64,000 nucleotides of DNA from Brevibacillus_H ginsengisoli (GTDB taxonomy: Bacteria; Bacillota; Bacilli; Brevibacillales; Brevibacillaceae). Positions 17,375-25,998 of this stretch are shown piece after piece. The translations under genes were made by a program, and so were the position numbers. The notes under the pieces are model-generated. The model had not been told where the DNA came from. It made no database searches and saw only the letters and a program-made list of their open reading frames with translations. Within the stretch, counting starts at the first letter, position 1, and every line of letters starts with the position of its first letter. The stretch spans positions 1 to 64,000 of the forward strand of contig NZ_JBNJQR010000011.1 of NCBI RefSeq assembly GCF_050113715.1, in the 5' to 3' direction.

Positions 17375-17866
17375 TCATACATCTACTTTGATTTTAACCG
17401 TTACATATAAAAGAATAACACGGGATACAATCGCTGTCTTCAGCCTCACTTCGGCAATTCTTCCTTCCACCACATATTCCCTTCGATACAGCATCTCATG
17501 CAACAGCGGATGGAGCAGTTCCCCTACTACTTGATCTACCTTTTTTCCCTTCAACGAGGCGAGATCCTTTTCAATTAAACGAGCGACTGTAGTTTGGGTA
17601 AAAGGATCAGGCTTGGGGTCCACAATCACTACCTGAATTCCTTCTATGATCACATCATTACGTTTCTTCGCTACGCGCTGGGATTGATTTAATTTGTCAA
17701 TGACTTCTTGCTGTCGTTCGATTCGCAACTCCAAATTTCTTTTAATCAGCATTAAATGCTCCATTTCTCGTCCATATAACAGGAGAAAAATCCCGATTCC
17801 CAACAGAACGCCCAGCACAAATAAGACCGTATACCGTTTCAAATGCGTACGCTTGGCTTCTTTCAT
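17375..17866 (-). CDS. ytrI: sporulation membrane protein YtrI
   Basis: 163 residues. One N-terminal membrane helix (about 11-31, RYTVLFVLGVLLGIGIFLLL), a coiled coil (about 35-68), and a C-terminal alpha/beta domain. This layout and the partner ytrH, overlapping it by four bases, identify YtrI, a sigma-E-dependent protein needed for full spore formation. Molecular role unknown. Confidence 0.85.
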   Translation of the reverse strand: MKEAKRTHLKRYTVLFVLGVLLGIGIFLLLYGREMEHLMLIKRNLELRIERQQEVIDKLNQSQRVAKKRNDVIIEGIQVVIVDPKPDPFTQTTVARLIEKDLASLKGKKVDQVVGELLHPLLHEMLYRREYVVEGRIAEVRLKTAIVSRVILLYVTVKIKVDV

Positions 17867-18174
17867 GGTTTAACCTGAGTCAACCAATGAATCGTGATCG
17901 TTCCCGCATGAGCGCCGACAAACGCTGTCAAAATCAAAATCAGTTGATTTAACACAGGGGTAAGGTTGCCAAGAAAAATTTTTTCTATCTGTAAAAACGA
18001 ATCAAATGTTCCACCCAAGGCACCAACCAGACCCCATATCTTTAACTGATTCGATAATTCCAGCATGGTCACCAACGGAGGTCGATGCGTAAGAAACGAA
18101 CCGATTCCGCCACTGATCGAACCCCCGATGACAATTCCATAGGCCACAAAAAATGTGAGCATAACCTGTACCAT
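17863..18174 (-). CDS. ytrH: sporulation membrane protein YtrH
   Basis: 103 residues from the ATG at 18174. Three hydrophobic segments with the family motif GGSISGGIGSFLTHRPPL and a conserved LKIWGLVGALGGTFD. GTGAGGAG upstream supports this start; a TTG at 18228 would add 18 residues with no binding site. The ATGA overlap with ytrI shows translational coupling. Confidence 0.9.
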   Translation of the reverse strand: MVQVMLTFFVAYGIVIGGSISGGIGSFLTHRPPLVTMLELSNQLKIWGLVGALGGTFDSFLQIEKIFLGNLTPVLNQLILILTAFVGAHAGTITIHWLTQVKP

Positions 18175-18335
18175 TTTTGAAGCACTCCTCACCAAATCTA
18201 TGCTTATCTCTACGCTGGTGAAGGACAAATTATGTTTCCGCTTTAGACAACCACTATTTGCCGGACAATAAACAGATCAAACCATCACACATTAGAAGGA
18301 GGATACAGTATTTCATTTGAAAAGGGGTGTTTCTC

Positions 18336-18485
18336 ATGGCCAAAACAGGAAAAATCGCGGATAAAAACGTACCAATTGGCAAAAGCGAGGACGTTCAATA
18401 TCAATCAAGCCTGGCGGACGCTGATGATATCGAAGCTCAAAAACGGGCGGATGCTGCTGACAGCCGACAGGAAATGACGCATTAA
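18336..18485 (+). CDS. YfhD family small protein
   Basis: 49 residues, highly charged. The C-terminal part SSLADADDIEAQKRADAADS closely follows the YfhD signature (…ELADQDDLEAQERAKEAD…, from memory of the Bacillus protein). YfhD-type proteins are small, spore-associated and of unknown function. Ribosome binding site AAGGGGTG. Its stop overlaps the next start (TAATG). Confidence 0.8.
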   Translation: MAKTGKIADKNVPIGKSEDVQYQSSLADADDIEAQKRADAADSRQEMTH

Positions 18486-18760
18486 TGGCTATTGACCGAA
18501 GGACGGATTCATCGATACGGCAGTTTGAACTTTCCGATCTTGAGAAACTCCATTTGGCGTTGGATATGGCGCAACGTTTTATCCGTGGAGAAGGCTACCA
18601 TGGAGACAAGCCACAGATTTTGCTGCAGGATTTTGACAGGATGCTCGAAAAGATCAGAGACCTGCGGCATGAAGCAACCGAAGAGCTGGAGCAATTCCAT
18701 CACCTGATTGATACTTCAGTGCAGGATGCGGACCACGGCAAACAGAATCCCTCTATTTAA
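18485..18760 (+). CDS. small hypothetical helical protein
   Basis: 91 residues, mostly amphipathic helix, no membrane segment: LSDLEKLHLALDMAQRFIRG then a second helix MLEKIRDLRHEATEELEQF. Family not recognised. Overlaps the YfhD-like stop by one base, so translation is coupled. Confidence 0.7.
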   Translation: MAIDRRTDSSIRQFELSDLEKLHLALDMAQRFIRGEGYHGDKPQILLQDFDRMLEKIRDLRHEATEELEQFHHLIDTSVQDADHGKQNPSI

Positions 18761-18792
18761 AAAAGAAAAGGCGACCAGACAACCGGTCGCCT
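18761..18792 (-). terminator. terminator of the 5'-nucleotidase gene
   Basis: AGGCGACC / GGTCGCCT arms (18769-18776, 18785-18792); T-rich on the minus strand. Confidence 0.82.
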
Positions 18793-18809
18793 ACCTCTGT
18801 TAGCTTCGC

Positions 18810-20681
18810 TTATTTTTTCACAGATACAATGCGGTTTTCTACTTGCGGTTTAATTGTTTTTTGCTGCATCAAAGCTTCTTCCACGACATCATACAGCGTA
18901 AGACCCGTATTGAAGAAGTTTTTCTTCAACGCTTCGTAGCCGTCTCCACCGGAAACAATGAAGTCGTTGGTTGCGACTTTATACGTTTTGGTCAAATCGA
19001 GCGGTTGTCCAGCCACTTTCACTTCAACCAAACGTGATCCAGCTGGTTTGGAAGGATCGTAGCTAAACGACATGCCACTGATTTGCGGGAAGCGGCCGGC
19101 TCCGGTCTCCACTTGGCTAACGCCATTTTCCAAAGCCTTTTTCAGTTCTTCACCTGTCGCTTCTACGACTACCAATGTGTTCGGGAATGGAAGCATGGAA
19201 TACAGGTCTTTCTTCGTAATGTCCCCTGCTTTCAGCTGAACACGAATTCCACCAGCATTGGTTAAAGCGACATCTGCTTCATGTCCTTTGATCGTTTTGC
19301 TTTTTGCGAGCATGGTATCGGCGATGAAGTTACCTACATTGGTTTCACGCGTCCGTACCAGCGTGCGATCTCCATCCAAATCCACTTCCGATTTGCCGAT
19401 AACCACATTCATAACACTGTCAATCTTCGCGACAACCTCTTTGACCATTTTATCCACTTCTGGATCGGCTTGAACTTTATCGCTGTACTCCAACAGACCT
19501 CCGCTAAATCCTACCAGTTTATCGTGGTAGTAATACAAGTCAGCGCGGCCAAGAGATTTGCCGTACTCCCAATCTTGTACAATGTATGTACCGTTGACTT
19601 TTTCAGGTTCTTTCAAAGCGGTATGTGAATGTCCGCCGATAATGAGATCAATGCCCGGTACAGCTTTCGCCAGTTCTCGGTCTACATCAATCCCAATATG
19701 AGAAACGACAATCACGTGATCCGCCTGTTTTTTCAGCTCTGGCACAATTTTCTTGGCTACTTCCACTGGACTTTTAAAGGTCAAGCCTTTTACGTTATCC
19801 GGGTGTGTCAGAACTGGCGTATCTTCCGCGACAAAGCCTACAAACGCGTATTTTTTACCGCCAATTACTGTGGTGTATGTAGGAACCAATAAGGTTTTTC
19901 CGTCAGCTGTGTACACGTTGGAGGAGATAATCGGGTGTTTGACCATGTCTTTCAGCTTCAATAATTGCTGATAACCAAAGTCAAATTCATGGTTTCCTGC
20001 CGCTTGTGCGTTGTAATTCAGGTAGTTGAGGATTGGCACGATAGATTCGCCTTTGAACTGATTTACGAACACCGTTCCTTGGAAGGTATCCCCCGCGTCC
20101 ATGAGCAAGAAGTTCGAATTTTCCGCGCGCCATTCTTTAACCAGTGTCGCAATCTTGGCATAACCAAACTCTTTGCCGTTCGCGTTATCCTCAATATGAC
20201 CATGTACATCGTTCGTGTGGGCAATTGTTACATGAGTAGTGATCGCCTCGCCCAATGCTTGATAGAAGTCTTTATGGGTTACTTTTGCCGCATCTGTCAG
20301 CTTTAACTCGATGCCGACTCTCTTGGCGATTTTAGTCAACTCGGCAGACGACACAGTCGCGTTAGGCAGTCTCACCTGATTATCAGCAATGACTCCTTTT
20401 CCTTTTGCCCAGAGCAGGTAAGGGGTCGCCCAATGACCGGATTTGCCCTTCTCAATCTTAACGTCTTTCACCCTGGACAGGATCGTTACAACCTCAGCGA
20501 GTGTTACAGGCTTGTCTATCTGCTGGTCACCAGTCGCGCTTCCAGAGAGGAGATGTTCATTGACCATCCAATCTGCATGAGACACCGGATGGAGCGGAGC
20601 GGCCAACACAGAACCTGCCATCAAACTTGCACCAAGAACACCAGCGATAAGTGAAAACCCTACGCGATTCAAAACTTTCAC
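18810..20681 (-). CDS. secreted SLH-anchored 5'-nucleotidase/2',3'-cyclic phosphodiesterase
   Basis: 623 residues. Signal peptide about 1-27 (ending SVLAA). Residues ~36-145 hold SLH-like motifs (VTLAEVVTILSRV; SGHWATPYLLWAKGKGVI), which would bind the cell wall. Then a metallophosphatase domain: HTNDVHGH (Asp158, His160), LLMDAGDTFQG, GNHEFDFG, GGHSHT; and a C-terminal 5'-nucleotidase domain with TNAGGIRV and NDFIVSGGDGY. It releases nucleosides and phosphate from nucleotides outside the cell. The SLH part sits at the N terminus, as in many Paenibacillaceae exoenzymes. Confidence 0.92.
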   Translation of the reverse strand: MKVLNRVGFSLIAGVLGASLMAGSVLAAPLHPVSHADWMVNEHLLSGSATGDQQIDKPVTLAEVVTILSRVKDVKIEKGKSGHWATPYLLWAKGKGVIADNQVRLPNATVSSAELTKIAKRVGIELKLTDAAKVTHKDFYQALGEAITTHVTIAHTNDVHGHIEDNANGKEFGYAKIATLVKEWRAENSNFLLMDAGDTFQGTVFVNQFKGESIVPILNYLNYNAQAAGNHEFDFGYQQLLKLKDMVKHPIISSNVYTADGKTLLVPTYTTVIGGKKYAFVGFVAEDTPVLTHPDNVKGLTFKSPVEVAKKIVPELKKQADHVIVVSHIGIDVDRELAKAVPGIDLIIGGHSHTALKEPEKVNGTYIVQDWEYGKSLGRADLYYYHDKLVGFSGGLLEYSDKVQADPEVDKMVKEVVAKIDSVMNVVIGKSEVDLDGDRTLVRTRETNVGNFIADTMLAKSKTIKGHEADVALTNAGGIRVQLKAGDITKKDLYSMLPFPNTLVVVEATGEELKKALENGVSQVETGAGRFPQISGMSFSYDPSKPAGSRLVEVKVAGQPLDLTKTYKVATNDFIVSGGDGYEALKKNFFNTGLTLYDVVEEALMQQKTIKPQVENRIVSVKK

Positions 20682-20794
20682 AATTTTACCCCCTTGACTC
20701 CCTATAATTCTTATATTTGCTAGGTTGAGTATACCAAATATTTACCATGGAAACAGCCCCCATCGACACAATTGGTCAATAGAGGGCTGGCGAG

Positions 20795-21010
20795 TCAGCG
20801 CCTAGACAGTCGCCGACTAATGTGGGTTGCGTTCATCACCATGACGTCAATAAATAAATTGACCATCATGGGATCTTGTAAAACATCATGGAAAACTTTG
20901 GGGTTCTGTCGAAAAAATGCTTCATTTGCTTTCACCCAGCTGCGAAAGCCCGAGTTGCTTTTATAATACTGGTTTAATCTGTGCATAGGATCTCTTGAAC
21001 GCAAGGCCAT
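20795..21010 (-). CDS. small hypothetical protein
   Basis: 71 residues from the ATG at 21010 (a GTG one codon earlier is also possible). Basic ends around a helical core (AFFRQNPKVFHDVLQDPMMV). No family recognised. It follows a 32-codon membrane-peptide gene by 16 bases, so the two may form a unit. Confidence 0.5.
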   Translation of the reverse strand: MALRSRDPMHRLNQYYKSNSGFRSWVKANEAFFRQNPKVFHDVLQDPMMVNLFIDVMVMNATHISRRLSRR

Positions 21011-21026
21011 CACTCCCTAACTGGTC

Positions 21027-21125
21027 TTACTCGATTCCGTCATCAAAAAAGACAGAGATTAGAAAGATGATTAGCAAGATCCAGATAATAATTTCGAAGC
21101 CTTCAAATTCAAACAGTCTGCGCAT
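21027..21125 (-). CDS. 32-residue single-span membrane peptide
   Basis: MRRLFEFEGFE then the hydrophobic span IIIWILLIIFLISVFF and an acidic end DDGIE. One membrane helix. GAGGGGTGATAGG lies just before the ATG, which is why I list it. Such tiny single-span proteins in bacilli are often spore or membrane-complex subunits; none can be named here. Confidence 0.5.
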   Translation of the reverse strand: MRRLFEFEGFEIIIWILLIIFLISVFFDDGIE

Positions 21126-21333
21126 CACCTATCACCCCTCAAGACCGATTCACTCTACACCTACTGAACAGTATAGGTATATGTGACGTTTGGGTAATTG
21201 GCTTTAGACGTGTGTCCCTATACGCCTACAAATCCGCTTATGCCCACACAGCGTGAAAGTCTTGATGAATAAAAACATGCCTGTTTTCACATTACTAACG
21301 TGCAAGCTGCTGGTAGAAAGGACAAGACATTGG

Positions 21334-22572
21334 ATGCCTATGACAAACAATCACCTCCTATCCAACCGCACGTTTATTGTGCTGCTTATTACTGCTTTAT
21401 TTATGCACTTAGCTACCTATTTGGTGATTCCGCTTTTCCCTATTTTCTTGGAGAAAACGAGCCATTTCTCATTGTCTGAGGTAGGGCTCGTCCTTGGTGT
21501 TGGGAGTGTAGCTTTTCAGTTGGGAAGTTTGTCAGGAGGGTTCTTGTCCGATCGTTGGGGCAAGCGCAATGTCATGTTAGTCGGTACGCTTATTCAAATG
21601 GTGGCTATGGTTGGATACAGCCAAAGTTCCCTTTACGTCTGGTTTCTGCTCTTCTCTGGTCTGAATGGGGTGGGGACAGGATTTTTGGCTCCTACACTAA
21701 AAGCGATGATCTCTCAAGTTGTAGATGAAACAGAGCGGACGACCGCTTTCTCCTGGCGAGGAATCGCCGCCAATCTGGGAATCATTCTGGGTGGCTTATT
21801 GATTACCGTATTCGCTCTTGGGGCGACCAAAAAGATCTTCTTATACTCCGCGGGCACCCTAGCTGTTCTGGCGGTTCTTACATTTTTCGCTCTCCCCAAT
21901 GATCGCTGCCAAGGAGAGCAATGCAAACCGATCCCTTTAAGCGAATACAAGGAGATTCTGAAACATCGGAGTTTCCTCTTCTTTTCTGGTGTCTCATTGT
22001 TTATTTGGGCACTCTATGCTCAGTTGGCTTTGTTTTTGCCGCTAAGAGCTGACTATGTGCTTCATTCCACCGCTTCCATCGGTCTCATCTGGACCATTAA
22101 CTCTATAGTCGTTGTCTTGTTTCAAGGACCCATCTCACGGTTCGTTCTACAACGGATTAATCCTTACATCGCCTTGGTTGTGGGAACCGGATTTCTTGGA
22201 GCTGGCCTGTTTTTTCTTGGCTGGTCCTCTAACTTCGTGAGCATAAGCGCCTCCGCCATTACCTTTATTGTCGGAGAGATGCTGTTCTTGCCCGTGCTGG
22301 ATAGTCTAGTTGGTCACTTCGCCAGTCCCAAGTGGATGGGCGCTTATTTCGGGATTGCCAATGTCGTCTCAGGTATTGGGAGTGCCATTGGCAACATCTC
22401 AGGTGGTGCCATCATGCAGAGATTTGGCGGAGTTGGCAGCCAGATTCCATGGTTGATTTACGGCTTTTTGACTGTGCTGATTGTAGCGATTCTCGGTCTA
22501 TTTGCCGCCTACGCCATGCGTCGTCACCATGGAAATAGATACAAACTAACCCACAGAGAAAAAGCAAAATAG
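21334..22572 (+). CDS. MFS transporter
   Basis: 412 residues from ATG 21334, about 12 spans; FLSDRWGKRNVML is the 2-3 loop motif and helix 5 carries the Gly-rich GLNGVGTGFLAPTLK. The longer frame from GTG at 21253 adds 27 residues with no hydrophobic or conserved content; GAAAGGA before ATG 21334 supports the shorter form. Exporter of unknown substrate. Confidence 0.87.
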   Translation: MPMTNNHLLSNRTFIVLLITALFMHLATYLVIPLFPIFLEKTSHFSLSEVGLVLGVGSVAFQLGSLSGGFLSDRWGKRNVMLVGTLIQMVAMVGYSQSSLYVWFLLFSGLNGVGTGFLAPTLKAMISQVVDETERTTAFSWRGIAANLGIILGGLLITVFALGATKKIFLYSAGTLAVLAVLTFFALPNDRCQGEQCKPIPLSEYKEILKHRSFLFFSGVSLFIWALYAQLALFLPLRADYVLHSTASIGLIWTINSIVVVLFQGPISRFVLQRINPYIALVVGTGFLGAGLFFLGWSSNFVSISASAITFIVGEMLFLPVLDSLVGHFASPKWMGAYFGIANVVSGIGSAIGNISGGAIMQRFGGVGSQIPWLIYGFLTVLIVAILGLFAAYAMRRHHGNRYKLTHREKAK

Positions 22573-22587
22573 GAAGGAGCGAGGAAA

Positions 22588-22695
22588 ATGGCAAACAAAA
22601 CTCCACAAAAGCAGAACAAAACGGTTCAAAATGAAGAAAAACGCCCCGGCTACGGCGATAAAAAATTAGAAGGACCAAACCGTCCATCAACCTAA
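22588..22695 (+). CDS. 35-residue charged peptide
   Basis: Polar, Lys/Asn/Gln-rich, ending in GYGDKKLEGPNRPST. The composition is like minor small acid-soluble spore proteins, but no named family is recognised. Strong ribosome binding site AGGAAGGAGCGAGGA and a terminator straight after make it a credible gene. 15 bases downstream of the MFS gene. Confidence 0.6.
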   Translation: MANKTPQKQNKTVQNEEKRPGYGDKKLEGPNRPST

Positions 22696-22703
22696 TCGTT
22701 CGT

Positions 22704-22740
22704 AAGCGCTTCTGCAGATCAAGCGGAAGCGCTTTTTTTT
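22704..22740 (+). terminator. rho-independent terminator
   Basis: AAGCGCTTC-TGC...GCG-GAAGCGCTT followed by eight or more T. Confidence 0.9.
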
Positions 22741-22846
22741 ATTCATCTTTTTACGATTTCGTGAGGGATGTTGAACGTTTAGACTTTTTGCCCTATTATG
22801 AGTAAAAGGTGATAATTTTTGACAATTTCCGAGGAAAGGAAGTGAG

Positions 22847-24223
22847 ATGTTGCCCAATCGTTCATTTTTTAAATCTTACACAAACTTCATTATTTTACTT
22901 CCAATCCTCTTCAGTCTCATTGTATATGTAGGTTATTCTCAGGCGAAAACTCAATACCAACAAGCAGGCCTCCGCAATCTGGACAGGCAGTTGAATGTCA
23001 TCACGAAAGTCGCCAATCAATACGATCTTCAAGTAAAAAATCAGCAAATTACCTTGGCGCAGGCTCAAACCATCCTCAAAAATACCTTAAGCGGACCTAT
23101 GCTGCCAAATGGAACCCGCGATATCTCCAAGCTGGATATTACGTTAGGCCCCGGTGACTATTTATTTATTCTCAATTCCAAGGGCGATGTGATATTGCAT
23201 CCCCAACTGGAAGGAAAAAATGCTTACAATCTCCAAACTCCTGATGGCCGTTATCTGATCCGAGAAATGATCGAACACCCCGAAAATACTCTCTACTACA
23301 CCTGGAAAAATTCAAACGAAGAAAACCCAAGAGAGAAAATTGCGGTCATCCGCTACTTCCCGAATTGGGATTGGTACATAGCAATCTCCACCTATAATGA
23401 AAACTTCTTCGGAATGTATAATAACATCAAATATTTGTTGATCTTTTTGGTTGCAGGCAGTTACATCATCACCGCCTTTTTGTTCTATAACGCTTGGCGC
23501 AAAGAAAAAGCACTCCTTCAATCAACGAATGTCAGCAAGCAACTGGCTTACGCCAATCAAAATATCTTAAAAACGTTAGCGGTGGCCCTAGAAGAAAGAG
23601 ACGCTTATACATCCGGCCATTCCCAGCGTGTTGCCTATTACATGAAATTGATCGCGACGCATATGGCTTTGAGCAAAGAGTTCATTGATACCATCTACAC
23701 AGGCGGACTGCTCCATGATATCGGTAAAATAGGAATAGAAGACAATATCCTGTTAAAGCCCGGTCGACTTACGCAAGAAGAATTCGAAATTATTAAAACA
23801 CATCCGGTACGCGGTGAAGCACTTCTGCGAAAACTATACGCGCAGGTAAGCGATCAAGATGACGCTCAAATCAAAACCATCCTGGAAATCACTCGCCATC
23901 ACCACGAACGCTTTGACGGACGAGGTTACCCCGATCAATTAAAAGAGCACCAAATCCCGCTTGTGGCTAGAATTGCAGCGGTTGCCGATTCTTTTGACGC
24001 GATGACTTCCAATCGTTCCTATCGCAAAGGACTGTCTTTTTCCAAAGCATGTTCAGAGATCCACATGAACAGCGGTTCACAGTTCTGCCCAACAGTAGTT
24101 GAAGCCTTCTTTCATTGCATTAACGAACAAAATTTCTTTCACGCTCATCAAATTACCTGGGCGAACGAAATTTTACTGCAACGCTTTCAAGAAACCGAGG
24201 TTGCAGTAGCCGCTCAACAATAA
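22847..24223 (+). CDS. Cache-domain HD-GYP c-di-GMP phosphodiesterase
   Basis: 458 residues. Membrane helix about 13-30; extracytoplasmic single Cache sensor (about 35-190, with DYLFILNSKGDVILHPQLEG); second helix about 195-216; then HD-GYP domain from ~240 with HSQRV, HDIGKIG (290-296), HHHERFDGRGYP (351-362) and DSFDAMTSNRSYR. The expected activity is hydrolysis of c-di-GMP to GMP, in response to a small external ligand. Start supported by GAGGAAAGGAAGTGAG. The DgcP-like cyclase at 41-43 kb has the opposite activity. Confidence 0.93.
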   Translation: MLPNRSFFKSYTNFIILLPILFSLIVYVGYSQAKTQYQQAGLRNLDRQLNVITKVANQYDLQVKNQQITLAQAQTILKNTLSGPMLPNGTRDISKLDITLGPGDYLFILNSKGDVILHPQLEGKNAYNLQTPDGRYLIREMIEHPENTLYYTWKNSNEENPREKIAVIRYFPNWDWYIAISTYNENFFGMYNNIKYLLIFLVAGSYIITAFLFYNAWRKEKALLQSTNVSKQLAYANQNILKTLAVALEERDAYTSGHSQRVAYYMKLIATHMALSKEFIDTIYTGGLLHDIGKIGIEDNILLKPGRLTQEEFEIIKTHPVRGEALLRKLYAQVSDQDDAQIKTILEITRHHHERFDGRGYPDQLKEHQIPLVARIAAVADSFDAMTSNRSYRKGLSFSKACSEIHMNSGSQFCPTVVEAFFHCINEQNFFHAHQITWANEILLQRFQETEVAVAAQQ

Positions 24224-24224
24224 G

Positions 24225-24256
24225 AAGGCCCAGGGAGGATTCCCCGGGCCTTTTGC
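24225..24256. terminator. terminator, probably bidirectional
   Basis: AAGGCCC / GGGCCTT arms around an inner GGGA...TCCC, followed by TTTTGCTT; lies between converging genes. Confidence 0.75.
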
Positions 24257-24757
24257 TTATTTTCGGATCACTTCATAGGGTACTTGCGCATCCGTCAGCT
24301 GTTGATAAAAATGTTCTTCTTCCTCAAGCGGAATCCGCAGCAGCAAGTATTGGCTAAAATAAAAAACCACGCGCGCCTGCTCTTCTTCCATCAAGGAATA
24401 ATGCGGGAGTCTGGCCAGATCATCCACGTAGTAGAAGAAATTGTACCGTTCCTCATTCATCTCTGAGCGAAACGTTCTGCTGACAACCGTTGACCCCTGT
24501 ATATTGTCCCGCAAATTCTCCTTGGTGACGCCAAGCAGTCGCAGGAATTCTCCGGCCCGTTTCCCGAGGGTCTCGGCCAGCATCCGATCGTTGTATTCTA
24601 CTTCCAAATGGGTTAAGCGTTCTCGCACACTCGAAAGCATCGCCATGAATACTTTGCGCACAACCAGATTGCCTGAGGCAAATTTATTGTCGTAGAAGCT
24701 GTACTCAAGTAACGCATTGCCCTCTGATTCACGCCTGGAGAATACAATTCCCTGCAT
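24257..24757 (-). CDS. hypothetical protein downstream of the M42 peptidase
   Basis: 166 residues, soluble, acidic, mostly helical in the middle, with an aromatic patch (NFFYYVDD). No family recognised. It starts 20 bases after the aminopeptidase stop with AGGAGG upstream, so it belongs to the same operon. Confidence 0.65.
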   Translation of the reverse strand: MQGIVFSRRESEGNALLEYSFYDNKFASGNLVVRKVFMAMLSSVRERLTHLEVEYNDRMLAETLGKRAGEFLRLLGVTKENLRDNIQGSTVVSRTFRSEMNEERYNFFYYVDDLARLPHYSLMEEEQARVVFYFSQYLLLRIPLEEEEHFYQQLTDAQVPYEVIRK

Positions 24758-24777
24758 CTTGGTTAACTGCCTCCTGC

Positions 24778-25854
24778 CTAACGGGCTTTAATTGCCTCAA
24801 GAGTTGCCGCATCCAGCTTCTTGATCGCTGCGAACAATAGTCGTTTCGCCGCGTTGTAATCATCCTGATGCATGATGGAAGCGTGGCTGTGAATATAACG
24901 AGACGGAATTCCGATAACCGCGGATGGTACCCCTTGACCATGCAAATGCACGGATCCGGCGTCTGTTCCACCTTGCGAGATAAAGAATTGATACTTAATG
25001 CCTTCTTGCTCACACAAATCGATCAGAAAATCACGCAGCCCTGGCAACATGACCATTGTTCTGTCATAGATACGCATAAGCAGTCCATCGCCAAGCTTAC
25101 CCATTCCGTCTGTCACGCCTGGAATATCCCCAGCAGGACTTGCATCCAATGCCAAGAACAAGTCAGGGTTAATCAGGTTGGCGGCGGTTTTGGCTCCGCG
25201 TAATCCTACCTCTTCCTGAACCGTTGCGCCAGCGTAGACGACGTTCGGATGTGCTGGATTTTCGTGCAATTCTTTCAACAATTCGACGGACAACGAGCAT
25301 CCATAGCGATTATCCCAAGCCTTGGCCATGATTTTCTTTTCGTTAGCCAATACGGTGAATGGGCAGATCGGAACGACTTGCTGACCTGGTTTAATTCCGA
25401 TCTTTTCAGCGTCTTCCTTGGAGTCTGCGCCAATATCAATGTACATATTCTTGATGTCCATTGGACGATTGCGTACATCATCGCTTAAGACATGCGGTGG
25501 AATGGAGCTGATAACCCCGATGACTGGGCCTTTTTCCGTGATGATCTGGACACGTTGGGCCAATAGAACCTGTCCCCACCAGCCTCCGAGCGGTTGAAAA
25601 GACAAAAATCCTTTTTCTGAAATGCGCGTCACCATAAATCCTACTTCATCCATGTGACCCGCAACCATGATTCTGGGTCCAGCTTCATTTCCTTGCTTGA
25701 TCCCAAAAATACTTCCCAGATTATCCGTCACGATTTGATCCGTGTAACTTGATATGTATTCGCGCATGATTTTGCGTACTTCGCCTTCAAAGCCAGGTGC
25801 TCCCGGTGCCTCTGTCAGCCGTTTCCACAATTCCAGTTGAAAATTGTCAGTCAT
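24778..25854 (-). CDS. M42 family aminopeptidase
   Basis: 358 residues. Di-zinc peptidase of the M42 (glutamyl aminopeptidase/PepA-TET) family: AGHMDEVGFM (His67, Asp69), KAWDNRYGC (bridging Asp), TVQEEVGLRGA (catalytic Glu pair), and HSHASIM near the C terminus. Family members form large cytoplasmic shells that trim peptides. AAGGGGCGG before the ATG. Confidence 0.93.
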   Translation of the reverse strand: MTDNFQLELWKRLTEAPGAPGFEGEVRKIMREYISSYTDQIVTDNLGSIFGIKQGNEAGPRIMVAGHMDEVGFMVTRISEKGFLSFQPLGGWWGQVLLAQRVQIITEKGPVIGVISSIPPHVLSDDVRNRPMDIKNMYIDIGADSKEDAEKIGIKPGQQVVPICPFTVLANEKKIMAKAWDNRYGCSLSVELLKELHENPAHPNVVYAGATVQEEVGLRGAKTAANLINPDLFLALDASPAGDIPGVTDGMGKLGDGLLMRIYDRTMVMLPGLRDFLIDLCEQEGIKYQFFISQGGTDAGSVHLHGQGVPSAVIGIPSRYIHSHASIMHQDDYNAAKRLLFAAIKKLDAATLEAIKAR

Positions 25855-25998
25855 GAAATAGCCGCCCCTTTACCAAATTTTTTAATCGATCAGTTCCTTT
25901 TCATTATCGTTCACTCTCTATATGATTGCAACTCGTTTGCAGGCTGAACGCAACTTCGGCTATCATAAGAGATACCATGAATTAAAGGCAGGTACAAT

